Shown in pieces: positions 33,311-40,967 of a DNA stretch of 64,000 bases; position 1 is the first letter of the stretch, and each line of letters begins with the position of its first letter. Below the pieces are notes generated by a model that worked only from the letters and a program-made list of their open reading frames with translations, made no database searches and was not told the origin of the DNA. This DNA is from Halorussus lipolyticus (GTDB taxonomy: Archaea; Halobacteriota; Halobacteria; Halobacteriales; Haladaptataceae). Where the stretch lies: positions 930,001-994,000 of the forward strand of contig NZ_CP119804.1 of the NCBI RefSeq assembly GCF_029338375.1, written 5' to 3'. A program made the translations under genes and the position numbers.

Positions 33311-33598
33311 ATGAACAACGGCCGAGCCACCGGTGGCGGCGGTGTGGACTGGGAGTTCGAGGTGGTGGGCGAGCGGCCGAGCGAAACGGTCGTTCACGCC
33401 GTCTCGGAGGTCCACGAGTGCGAACCGGTCGAGTTACCCCCGCTGAACGACGCCCTCGACCCCGACGCGCTGGACGACCTCTTTGGCGAGACGGTCGGCG
33501 GCCAGTCTCGGCACGGCGGCCATCTCGTGTTCGAGTACGCCGACTGTCTGGTCACCGTCCTCGGCGGCGAGAAAATCCGAATCGAGGAGACCGACTGA
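33311..33598 (+). CDS. HalOD1 output-domain protein
   Basis: 95 residues, a stand-alone HalOD1 domain. It has VDWEFEVVGERPSETVVHAV, a VHECEPVELPPLNDALDPDALDDLF block, and a C-terminal LVFEYADCLVTVLGGEKIRI. This domain is specific to haloarchaea and is proposed as an output module of two-component systems; its biochemical activity is unknown. The ATG at 33311 starts MNNGRATGGG. The frame is open far upstream through the tandem array, but that part is not protein-like. Confidence 0.88.
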   Translation: MNNGRATGGGGVDWEFEVVGERPSETVVHAVSEVHECEPVELPPLNDALDPDALDDLFGETVGGQSRHGGHLVFEYADCLVTVLGGEKIRIEETD

Positions 33599-33663
33599 TT
33601 CCAATCGACCCGACCGCTCGGTCCGACCGCTCCCGACTGCTCGGTCCCACTGCTCGACTCGCT

Positions 33664-36003
33664 TTACTCCTCGTAGCGGCGTTTTTCCGCCAGCGCAGTC
33701 TCGGTACCGTACCGGTCCACCAGCGGTTCGTAGGCGTCGCCGAGCGCCCGCATGCACTGACCCGCCGAGTGGAACCCGAGTTCGTCGGCGACCGCTGGCC
33801 ACGGGTGGCTCTGCAGGACTTTCCGGACCAGCAGGCGCTCCTCGCGGTCCGAGAGCGCGCCGCCACCCTCCACGAAGTGTTTGAGCGCAATCCGGCGGAA
33901 GGGCCTCGGAGCGGCGTCGTACAGTCCCGGCCCGTAGGCGCTCGACGCGACGGTTCGCCAGTCCCAGTCCGACAGGTCGAGCGAGACGGGGGCCTCGACC
34001 GACCGGAGGAGCGCCCGAACCACGTCGGGGTCGGCGTCCCGCAGGGGGTCGGCCAGCATCGACCCGATTCGGGAGGCGAACCACCGCGAGTGGCGCTCGC
34101 GGAGGTCAGCGCCGGCCTCCGAGAGCGGGTCGAGCATCAGTGCCGAGTACTCCCCGCTGGTGTCGTTGCGCGTGGTCGAGAGTTGGACGGTCCGGTAGCC
34201 GTTCCTCTGCCAGAACCGGAGGAGTTCGGGGGTCGCTCCGTATCCCACCCCAAGCCAGTCCAACTCGGCTTCGAACTCCCGGCGAATCTCCGAGAGGAGG
34301 CGCGAACCGAGTCCGCGGGACCTGACCGCGTGGTGCGTGGCGATGCGCATGACGCGCCGCCCGACCGAGACGCCGGCCTCCTCGTCGCGCAGTTGGGAGG
34401 TCAGCACGTCGGGGAGCATGTTGCCCCGCACGCGGCCCCCTTCGTACATTTCTTCGCGCACGTCCGCGGGGAGTCCTCCCTCGCGGGCCAGCAGGGCGAC
34501 GGCGACGACGTGCTGTCTGGCCGTCCGGGACGACTCGTCGTTCCGGACCAGCGCCCGGACCGCCAGATTCGGCGCGTCGAGGAGTCGCGCCAAATCGTCG
34601 GGTTCGGTCCGGTAGTGGGCAAGCACGAGCAGGCCGAACACCTCCCGAAGGAGGGTCTCGTCCGCCAGCAGGTCTGCCGGGGTGTAGGTCCGGTACTCGA
34701 CCGACTCGGGATTCGCGTCCCGGACGACCGCATCCACCGGCGGCCGGGCGTCGAGGAGAAGCGCACGGAAGGCCCAGACCTCCACGGGGTCGCCTTCGGC
34801 GTACCGGATGGGTTCGTCCAGTCGGGCCTCGCGGACCTCGTGGTCGCTCTCGTCCAGTCGGTCCCGGAACCGGACCGAGAACCCCCGGCCCGCGCCCTCG
34901 TAGCCGTGAATCGTCGTCGTGAACGCGACTCGGGGCGCGGCCAGAAATCGTTCGAGCAGGCGGACCGAGAGCGCGGCCGCCTCGTCCACGAAGACGACAT
35001 CCGGGGCGTCTGCCGGAGCGTCCCGCGATTTCGACCCGTCGGAATCGCCGGAACTGCTCGAATCCCCGAGGAGGTCCTCAGCCTCGGTCGGGTCGGCGAA
35101 TCTGATGCGTCCGCCGTCTGGGATTTCGATGGTCCGGGGCGGGTCGTGGTCGGTCTCGACCTCGTACCCTAACTCGGTCAGCAGGGCCTCCGCCCGGATG
35201 AAGACCTCGCGGGCGCTCCGGTACTCCGGGGCCGTGACCAACACGTCGGCGTCCTCGGCGGCGAGACTCCCAGCAGAGAGGCCCGCCGCGCTGGACTTGC
35301 CCCGGCCGCGGTCGGCCTCCACGACGACCGCGGTTTTTCGAGTTTCGTCGCCTCCGTCGCGTAGGGTCTCCAACTCCCGAACGACTTCTATCTGGTCGCC
35401 CGTGAGACAGTCGTCGTAGGCGGCGTCGGGGAAAGCGTGCGTTTCGGGGAGTTCCAGTGCTTCGTCGCCGGACGAGAGCCGCGGCTTGGGGTGGGTTAGC
35501 CCGTCCTTTTCGACCATTTCCGAATCCGCGTCTACGATTGCGATGCCGGGATGGGCGCGCAGGGTCTCGGCGAACCGCCGCCGGAAGTTGCCCGAGACCG
35601 AATCGATGTCGTCAGGCGGCACCGCCAGCGTGGCGTCGAAGTCGGTGCGCTCGTCGGGCCACGAGTCGAGGACCGGCGTCAAGAGGACGAACAGGCCACC
35701 GCCGTCCACCGCGCCGACGACCCGACCGAGCGCGTTGGGACGGAAATCGGCGTGGGCGTCGAAGACGACGCACTCGCGGGTGGTTCCGAGGAGTCGGTCG
35801 GCCCGATTCGGGCCGACGCGCTCACAGCCGAGTTTCCCGGTGCCGACCAGCGTGGTCTCGGCGCGGTCCACGTCGCCAGCGTCGAGCGCCCGGTCGGCTG
35901 TCGAATAGCAGGCGTCTCGCTCGCCTGTGAGAACGAGGAGTCTGCGCTCGTTGGTCGCCTCGGCCTCCTCGCGGAGCGCAGAGACGACCTCGGCGAAGTT
36001 CAT
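33664..36003 (-). CDS. tmcA: tRNA(Met) cytidine N4-acetyltransferase TmcA
   Basis: 779 residues. An N-terminal DUF1726 domain is followed by an RNA-helicase-like module with Walker A in EADRGRGKSSAAGLS and Walker B VVFVDEAAALSV. A GNAT acetyltransferase domain has RIATHHAVRSRGLGSRLL and a C-terminal tRNA-binding domain follows. It acetylates the wobble cytidine of elongator tRNA-Met, and archaeal homologues can modify further RNAs, with acetyl-CoA and ATP. The ATG at 36003 (MNFAEVVSALREEAEATNE) was preferred to an in-frame ATG 87 nt upstream that has no conserved character. Confidence 0.94.
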   Translation of the reverse strand: MNFAEVVSALREEAEATNERRLLVLTGERDACYSTADRALDAGDVDRAETTLVGTGKLGCERVGPNRADRLLGTTRECVVFDAHADFRPNALGRVVGAVDGGGLFVLLTPVLDSWPDERTDFDATLAVPPDDIDSVSGNFRRRFAETLRAHPGIAIVDADSEMVEKDGLTHPKPRLSSGDEALELPETHAFPDAAYDDCLTGDQIEVVRELETLRDGGDETRKTAVVVEADRGRGKSSAAGLSAGSLAAEDADVLVTAPEYRSAREVFIRAEALLTELGYEVETDHDPPRTIEIPDGGRIRFADPTEAEDLLGDSSSSGDSDGSKSRDAPADAPDVVFVDEAAALSVRLLERFLAAPRVAFTTTIHGYEGAGRGFSVRFRDRLDESDHEVREARLDEPIRYAEGDPVEVWAFRALLLDARPPVDAVVRDANPESVEYRTYTPADLLADETLLREVFGLLVLAHYRTEPDDLARLLDAPNLAVRALVRNDESSRTARQHVVAVALLAREGGLPADVREEMYEGGRVRGNMLPDVLTSQLRDEEAGVSVGRRVMRIATHHAVRSRGLGSRLLSEIRREFEAELDWLGVGYGATPELLRFWQRNGYRTVQLSTTRNDTSGEYSALMLDPLSEAGADLRERHSRWFASRIGSMLADPLRDADPDVVRALLRSVEAPVSLDLSDWDWRTVASSAYGPGLYDAAPRPFRRIALKHFVEGGGALSDREERLLVRKVLQSHPWPAVADELGFHSAGQCMRALGDAYEPLVDRYGTETALAEKRRYEE

Positions 36004-36099
36004 GTTCGGGAGTTGGCCCGACGGAGGGAAGCCAGTTTCGTAACCGCAGTCCTCGTCCCTTTGTGTTCCTTTCGCACGCCCCTGAGGCATTTGAAAGCG

Positions 36100-36107
36100 C
36101 TTTTAAG
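36100..36107 (+). promoter_or_regulatory. TATA box of the rpl7ae operon
   Basis: CTTTTAAG predicts a transcript start near 36130, immediately before the kink-turn hairpin. Confidence 0.55.
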
Positions 36108-36134
36108 GGGGGACGAACTACGAAAGGGTACGAC

Positions 36135-36204
36135 CTGCGCGCGGTTGATGATGCTCCTAGCCGCACAGGATTTGCCCGGCAGGGGAGCCTGAGCCGACGT
36201 GCAG
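36135..36204 (+). promoter_or_regulatory. Box C/D-type kink-turn in the L7Ae leader
   Basis: The outer stem is CTGCGCG-CGGT (36135-36145) with GCCG-A-CGTGCAG (36193-36204). Then come a C-box-like TGATGA (36146-36151) and a D-box CTGA (36189-36192). The inner stem is GCTCC (36153-36157) with GGAGC (36184-36188), closed by a loop of about 26 nt. This is the tandem-sheared G-A arrangement that L7Ae itself binds. The Shine-Dalgarno sequence starts at the next base, so bound L7Ae should block initiation. Feedback control of L7Ae by leader kink-turns is known in archaea; here it is inferred from sequence. Confidence 0.75.
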
Positions 36205-36212
36205 GGAGGTGA
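36205..36212 (+). promoter_or_regulatory. Strong Shine-Dalgarno sequence of rpl7ae
   Basis: GGAGGTGA, 7 nt before the ATG at 36220. It is unusual in this mostly leaderless genome and directly abuts the kink-turn stem. Confidence 0.8.
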
Positions 36213-36219
36213 ACAACCT

Positions 36220-36582
36220 ATGCCAGTATACGTAAACTTCGACGTTCCCGCCGACCTTCAAGACCGCGCCGTCGAGGCGCTCGAGGTCGCACGAGACACC
36301 GGTACCGTCAAGAAAGGAACCAACGAGACGACCAAGGCCGTCGAGCGCGGTAACGCAGAGCTCGTCTTCATCGCCGAGGACGTCCAGCCCGAGGAAATCG
36401 TCATGCACCTGCCCGAACTCGCCGACGAGAAGGGTATCCCCTTCATCTTCGTCGAGACGCAGGACGACATCGGTCACGCCGCTGGGCTGGAAGTCGGTAG
36501 TGCCGCCGCGGCCGTCACCGACTCCGGCGAGGCAGAAGACGACATCGAGGACATCGCCGGCAAGGTCGAGGAACTCCGCTGA
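36220..36582 (+). CDS. rpl7ae: Ribosomal protein L7Ae / kink-turn binding protein
   Basis: 120 residues, the standard archaeal length. It has the start [20 protein letters not shown], the RNA-binding [20 protein letters not shown], and the loop [13 protein letters not shown]. It binds kink-turns in 23S rRNA, box C/D and H/ACA guide RNAs and RNase P RNA. It is the first gene of the rpl7ae-rps28e-rpl24e-ndk operon. It probably regulates its own translation through the leader kink-turn. Confidence 0.98.
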   Translation: MPVYVNFDVPADLQDRAVEALEVARDTGTVKKGTNETTKAVERGNAELVFIAEDVQPEEIVMHLPELADEKGIPFIFVETQDDIGHAAGLEVGSAAAAVTDSGEAEDDIEDIAGKVEELR

Positions 36583-36594
36583 GGTGGTTGAGTC

Positions 36595-36822
36595 ATGAGT
36601 GCAGAGGAAACTGAAGAAGAAGGCTCCACGCCCGCCGAAGTAATCGAAATCGTCGGCAAGACGGGGATGCACGGCGAGGCCATGCAGGTCAAGTGCCGCA
36701 TCCGTGAGGGCGAGAATCAGGGCCGCATCATTACGCGGAACTGCCTCGGCCCCGTCAGAGAGGGCGACGTGCTACAACTGCGCGAAACCGCCCGCGAAGC
36801 CGACTCCATCGGAGGTCAGTAA
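36595..36822 (+). CDS. rps28e: Ribosomal protein S28e
   Basis: 75 residues with the S28e signature [20 protein letters not shown] and [20 protein letters not shown], ending in the conserved [14 protein letters not shown]. It is a component of the small subunit near the mRNA exit. It lies 12 nt after rpl7ae and 3 nt before rpl24e; its level is tied to the same leader. The acidic N-terminus ([10 protein letters not shown]) is a haloarchaeal feature. Confidence 0.98.
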   Translation: MSAEETEEEGSTPAEVIEIVGKTGMHGEAMQVKCRIREGENQGRIITRNCLGPVREGDVLQLRETAREADSIGGQ

Positions 36823-36825
36823 TTA

Positions 36826-37014
36826 ATGCCCCAATCCCGAGTCTGTGACTTCTGTGGCGACGACATCGAACCCGGCACGGGCACGATGTTCGTCCACACC
36901 GACGGCAGTACCGTCCACTTCTGCTCGGCGAAGTGCGAGAAGAACGCCGACCTCGGCCGCGAGCCCCGAGACCTCGAATGGACCGAGGACGGCGGTGCCG
37001 AGGAGGCCCAATAA
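36826..37014 (+). CDS. rpl24e: Ribosomal protein L24e
   Basis: 62 residues with the zinc ribbon [18 protein letters not shown] and [20 protein letters not shown]. The Cys-Cys / Cys-Cys ligands are complete. It is a large-subunit protein. The last base of its stop codon is the first base of the ndk ATG (TAATG), showing tight coupling in this operon. Confidence 0.97.
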   Translation: MPQSRVCDFCGDDIEPGTGTMFVHTDGSTVHFCSAKCEKNADLGREPRDLEWTEDGGAEEAQ

Positions 37015-37481
37015 TGAGCGACGAGACCGAGCGAACCTTCGTGATGGTCAAGCCCGACGGCGTTCAGCGCGGCCTCATCGGGGACATCGTCTCCCGATTC
37101 GAGGAGCGCGGTCTGAAGATGGTCGCCGGCAAGTTCATGCAGATGAGCGAGGACCTCGCTCACGAACACTACGGCGAACACGAGGGCAAGCCGTTCTTCG
37201 ACGGCCTCGTGGACTTCATCACGTCCGGTCCCGTCTTCGCCATGGTCTGGGAAGGTCAGGACGCGACCCGTCAGGTCCGCAAGATGATGGGCGAGACCGA
37301 CCCCGCGGAGTCCGCGCCCGGTACCATCCGCGGCGACTACGGACTCGACCTCGGCCGAAACGTCATCCACGGTTCGGACCACGAGGACGAAGGCGCGAAC
37401 GAGCGCGAAATCGACCTGTTCTTCGACGACGAGGAACTGGTCGATTACGAGCGCATCGACGAGACGTGGCTCTACGAGTAG
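37014..37481 (+). CDS. ndk: Nucleoside diphosphate kinase
   Basis: 155 residues. It has [20 protein letters not shown] at the start, the ATP site, and the catalytic His in [18 protein letters not shown]. It exchanges phosphates between nucleoside di- and triphosphates. It is the last gene of the ribosomal operon. The ATG at 37014 was chosen by the TAATG overlap and by the family N-terminus. Confidence 0.98.
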   Translation: MSDETERTFVMVKPDGVQRGLIGDIVSRFEERGLKMVAGKFMQMSEDLAHEHYGEHEGKPFFDGLVDFITSGPVFAMVWEGQDATRQVRKMMGETDPAESAPGTIRGDYGLDLGRNVIHGSDHEDEGANEREIDLFFDDEELVDYERIDETWLYE

Positions 37482-37500
37482 CGACCTAACGCGGTTCGGA

Positions 37501-37520
37501 CTCGCTTTTCCGTTTTCTTC
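37501..37520 (+). terminator. T-tract terminator of the rpl7ae operon
   Basis: CTTTTCCGTTTTCTT lies about 20-40 nt after the ndk stop codon, two T-runs as in archaeal intrinsic termination. Confidence 0.5.
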
Positions 37521-37577
37521 GGCGTCGGAGCGACGGCTATCGTTCGACCGCCATCGGCGCGAGGGAATCAGATACGT

Positions 37578-37590
37578 TTGTCTGAGACAA
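37578..37590. promoter_or_regulatory. Palindrome beside a TATA box, possible operator
   Basis: TTGTCT-G-AGACAA is perfect and is followed at once by a TATA-like CTATTTATG. A further half-site TTGTCTC lies at 37618-37624. The downstream gene is the GDPD enzyme. Confidence 0.4.
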
Positions 37591-37706
37591 CTATTTATGT
37601 CCGAAAGATAGCGGTAGTTGTCTCGATCGGCGAGCCTCCTCGCGCTGGGCCGGTCGGGTCCCGACCTGCCACCAACGCCTTGCTACTGCGCCCCGAACGT
37701 CGGGAC

Positions 37707-38360
37707 GTGCAGATAACCGCCCATCGGGGATTCGGCGAACAGCATCCCGAGAACACGGTTACGGCGGCCCGGCGCGCCTCGCGGTTCGCCGACGCGGTGG
37801 AACTCGACGTCCAGCGGTGCGGGTCGGGCGAACTCGTCGTGTGTCACTGGAACGAGGTCGAACTCGTCACCGACGGGCGGGGCGAAGTCGCGGACCTCTC
37901 GGCGACGGAACTCGCCGACCTCAGCGTCGAGGACTCGGATTGGGGCATCCCGCTGTTCTCGGAGGTGGTGGAGGCCATCCCCGCCAGCGTGGGCCTGAAC
38001 CTCGAAATCAAGGAGACCGGCGTGGTGGCCGACCTGCTGGCGGTGCTGGAGACCGTCCCGAACGACGTGGTGATTTCGTCGCTCCACCCCGACCCGCTCT
38101 GGCGAGTTCGGATGCTGGACGACGAAATTTCGCTGGCGTTCAACTTCGACGTGCGCCCGGAGGCCAACTTCGAGACCGCGACGACGCTCGACTGCGAGTA
38201 CGCCAACCCTCACTGGACGCTCTGCTTTGCGACCGACCTCGTGGAGCGCGCCCACGCCGAGGAGATGGAGGTCCACGCGTGGCCGGTCGATTCCAGAGTG
38301 CTGGCGTGGGCGCTGGCCCGGCGCGGGGTCGATGGACTGATTATGACTCAACCAGTGTGA
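37707..38360 (+). CDS. Glycerophosphodiester phosphodiesterase
   Basis: 217 residues with GTG start. The family signature ITAHRGFGEQHPENTVTAAR contains the first catalytic His and metal Glu. VELDVQ and VVCHW (second His) follow, then LNLEIKE and the final VDGLIMTQP. It hydrolyses glycerophosphodiesters to glycerol phosphate and an alcohol. The GTG was chosen because the conserved domain starts two residues later; an ATG further upstream would add about 43 residues without family character. A palindrome plus TATA box lies about 115-130 nt upstream. No export signal is seen. Confidence 0.88.
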   Translation: MQITAHRGFGEQHPENTVTAARRASRFADAVELDVQRCGSGELVVCHWNEVELVTDGRGEVADLSATELADLSVEDSDWGIPLFSEVVEAIPASVGLNLEIKETGVVADLLAVLETVPNDVVISSLHPDPLWRVRMLDDEISLAFNFDVRPEANFETATTLDCEYANPHWTLCFATDLVERAHAEEMEVHAWPVDSRVLAWALARRGVDGLIMTQPV

Positions 38361-38400
38361 CGGCCGACCAGAGAGAATCCAAGTCGGGCGAACGGCCGAC

Positions 38401-38928
38401 TCAGCCCTCTAGCGGACGCTCGGTTCCCCGAACGCTGTCGAGAATCACGTCGCCGTCGGGGCGCTCGGCTATCCAGAACAGTTTGTAGGCGTCGGCCACG
38501 CGGCCAAACTCCACCTCGGGCACGTCGCTGAGGATGGAGGTCCGGAGCGTCCACTTGAACGCGGCATCTCGGGCCTTCTCGTCGGCCTCCTCGGGCGAGA
38601 GTTCGCTGGGGAGGACCAGCGCATCCGCAATCGTCCGAGTCTCGAACGCTGGTACCTCGTCGGCCCGGAGCGCGAGTCTGCGCGAGCAGTCCACGCTGAC
38701 GATTCGCCGGTCGCGCCGGGGCGACAGGAAGGGCCGCTCGACCTCGATTTCGGCCTCGTACACCCGGTAGGGGTAGGCTACCGCGCCGACCCGGCCCGAC
38801 GACGTGACCTCCTCGCGGGCGATGGAGGGCGGGAACACCGCCAACTCAACCTCGTCGTGGTGTCTGCCCGCGAGGGGATGGGGACGCTCGGGAGATTCTG
38901 ACTCCGGAGTCGCAGTCTCAGCGCTCAT
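38401..38928 (-). CDS. Hypothetical acidic protein linked to the symporter
   Basis: 175 residues, soluble, no motif I can name. The N-terminal 40 residues are acidic and Pro-rich. The middle part has VAYPYRVYEAEIEVERPFL and a beta-rich RRIVSVDCSRRLALRADEVP. The end has a helix (EADEKARDAAFKWTLRTSIL) and a YKLFWIAERPDGDVILDSV strand. It overlaps the end of the sodium symporter gene by 11 nt, so they are probably co-translated. A role connected to transport is an inference from position only. Confidence 0.75.
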   Translation of the reverse strand: MSAETATPESESPERPHPLAGRHHDEVELAVFPPSIAREEVTSSGRVGAVAYPYRVYEAEIEVERPFLSPRRDRRIVSVDCSRRLALRADEVPAFETRTIADALVLPSELSPEEADEKARDAAFKWTLRTSILSDVPEVEFGRVADAYKLFWIAERPDGDVILDSVRGTERPLEG

Positions 38929-40624
38929 CGTCGTCCTCCCAGTAGCCGGAGGCCGCGACGTGGCCGCGGATGTTGTCGGCCTCGGTTACGACCTTCGGCG
39001 AGGTGTCCGAACTACTGCCGCCGTCGGTCGCGTAGTCCGGCACGCCCTCGCCCTGCCCGTCGGCCGAGACAACCGCCGAGAGGGGCTTATCGAACACGTC
39101 GAAGTGGTCGTCCACGCCGGCGGGCGGTTCGGTCGCCAGCGACACCGTGACCAGCGTGACCACCGAGACGATAAACGCCGGAAACAGGCCGTAAACCGTC
39201 ACGAGGCCGTACCAGAACGCCGAGGACTCGGCGGGCATCATGCCGACCGCCCCGAGGATGGTCGGGAGTTGGGTCCACAGGACCATCGTGGACGCGCCGA
39301 CTATCATGCTGGCGAGCGACCCCTTGGCGGTCACACGCTTCCACCAGAGCGTGGCGATGACCGTCGGGCCGATTGCGGCACCCAATCCGCCCCACGCGTA
39401 GTCTAAGACCAGCGTGTAGATGGGCGTACTCTTGGCGAGGTAGGCGAACGCCACGCTGGCGGTCCCGAGTCCGAAGGTGACGTACCGGGAGTAGCGAACG
39501 AGTTCCTCCTCGCTGGCGTCCTTGTCGAGGAAACCGTGGTACACGTCCTCGACGATTGCGCTGGTCGCCACCAAAAGCTGGGAGTCGGCGCTCGACATCA
39601 TCGCGGCCAGCGCCGCCGCGAGGACGATGCCGGCCACCGCGCCCGGCAGGAGTTCGAGGGTGAGCATCGGCATCACCTTGTCGCCGTTCTCGATGGCTCC
39701 GTTGCCGAACATGGCGATGGCGTACAGACCGACCAGCGCCGCGCCGATGTACGCGACGAACATGAACAGTTGGGCGACGAGCGCCGCGAGGCGGACGTTC
39801 TTCACCCGGTCGATGCCCATGAACCGGACCATGATGTGGGGGTTGCCGGGCACCCCGAGGCCGATGGCGGCGTAGCTCAGGATGCCGAAGACGGCGGCCC
39901 ATCCGGTCGCTCCGGCGGTGATGCTCGTCAGGCCGCCCGAACCGACCTGCGCCACCTCGTCGAAGGGCAGGCCCATGTTGGTGAACCCGATGACGGGGAG
40001 CAGGATGAACGCCCCGAGGATGATGGCCCCTTGGAAGTAGTCGGACCACGCCACCGCGAAGTAGCCCCCGAGGAAGGTGTAGCCGATGACGATGATGCCG
40101 CCGACGACGATGCCGACCCACGGCTGGATGCCCGTCAGAATCTGAAGCAAGGTCCCGGCCGCGACGATTTGGGCACCGACGTACCCGCCCTCGAACAGCA
40201 TCAGGACGATGGCCGAGACGCCCTTGACCCGGCCGGTGTCGTCGCCGAGGCGCGTCTCGAAGAACGTCGGGAGCGTCACCGACTGGACGATTTCGGTGTA
40301 CTTGCGCAGGCGCTTGGCGATGCCGGCCCACGCGAACAGGTCGGCCGGAATCATGCCCAATCCGTTGAGGAAGGCCATGATTCCCGTGCCGTAGGCGTTG
40401 GCCGGCACGCCGAGGGTGAGCCAACCGCTCATCTCGGAGGCGCGCTCGGAGAACCCGGTCACGACGGGACCGATTTCCCGGCCGCCGATGACGTAATCGC
40501 CGACCGAATCCATGAACCGCGAGGAGTACAGGCCGATGCCAAGCAGAACCAGCAGGTAGAGTCCGAAGGTCCCCAGCACCCAGATGCCGGCATCGCCCGC
40601 GATACCGCCGGCGCTACCTTGCAT
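38918..40624 (-). CDS. Sodium/solute symporter (SSS family, PutP-like)
   Basis: 568 residues with about 13 membrane helices. SSS family features are GLYSSRFMDSVGDYVIGGRE, SERASEMSGWLTLGVPANAY, GGYFAVAWSDYFQGAIILGA and LAAMMSSADSQLLVATSAIVEDVY. The last segment includes the Na2-site serines. The C-terminus is cytosolic and acidic. It takes up a small solute (proline or similar) with Na+. It overlaps a 46-residue membrane ORF upstream and the 175-residue hypothetical downstream, making a three-gene operon. Confidence 0.92.
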   Translation of the reverse strand: MQGSAGGIAGDAGIWVLGTFGLYLLVLLGIGLYSSRFMDSVGDYVIGGREIGPVVTGFSERASEMSGWLTLGVPANAYGTGIMAFLNGLGMIPADLFAWAGIAKRLRKYTEIVQSVTLPTFFETRLGDDTGRVKGVSAIVLMLFEGGYVGAQIVAAGTLLQILTGIQPWVGIVVGGIIVIGYTFLGGYFAVAWSDYFQGAIILGAFILLPVIGFTNMGLPFDEVAQVGSGGLTSITAGATGWAAVFGILSYAAIGLGVPGNPHIMVRFMGIDRVKNVRLAALVAQLFMFVAYIGAALVGLYAIAMFGNGAIENGDKVMPMLTLELLPGAVAGIVLAAALAAMMSSADSQLLVATSAIVEDVYHGFLDKDASEEELVRYSRYVTFGLGTASVAFAYLAKSTPIYTLVLDYAWGGLGAAIGPTVIATLWWKRVTAKGSLASMIVGASTMVLWTQLPTILGAVGMMPAESSAFWYGLVTVYGLFPAFIVSVVTLVTVSLATEPPAGVDDHFDVFDKPLSAVVSADGQGEGVPDYATDGGSSSDTSPKVVTEADNIRGHVAASGYWEDDDER

Positions 40625-40754
40625 GGTCGGCCTCCTCGTCGTAGCGTTCCCGAATCCGCTGTTCTCGCTTCCCTTCCCAGAAGTAGTACACGACCAACAG
40701 CACGAAGAATATCGCGTACGGTGCGATTAATCCAAACCAGTCTACCGCACTCAT
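40614..40754 (-). CDS. Mini membrane protein, symporter accessory type, 46 aa
   Basis: 46 residues: MSAVDWFGLIAPYAIFFVLL, then VVYYFWEGKREQRIRERYDE and a short end. One membrane helix is followed by a charged cytosolic tail. The stop overlaps the start of the symporter gene by 11 nt, so translation is coupled. Small accessory proteins of this layout are known beside archaeal and bacterial sodium/solute symporters. An in-frame ATG 9 nt upstream (40763) is an alternative start. Confidence 0.75.
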   Translation of the reverse strand: MSAVDWFGLIAPYAIFFVLLVVYYFWEGKREQRIRERYDEEADHAR

Positions 40755-40763
40755 GGCAGGCAT

Positions 40764-40967
40764 TGTCACTGATACCCTACTGAAACATCCTATTTTATCT
40801 TTTTGATATTCGTCTGTATTCCGGCAATTTTAGACGCCTCTGGGCGCTCTATTCTTATTTCAGATTTATCGGCAAAGGATATTTATATCATACGCTGGAC
40901 GAAACAACGCCGAACAACGCAGGCGGCGTGGAACAGCGGTTTTACGTTCGAACCCCTACACCTCGGT
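40764..40967. promoter_or_regulatory. Divergent promoter region, symporter operon and penicillin-acylase gene
   Basis: 204 bp, AT-rich. Minus-strand AAAAGATAAAATAGG near 40790-40805 would serve the symporter operon. Plus-strand ATATTTATATCA (40879-40890) and GGTTTTACG (40938-40946) could serve the acylase gene. The second fits a leaderless start at 40968. Confidence 0.45.
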
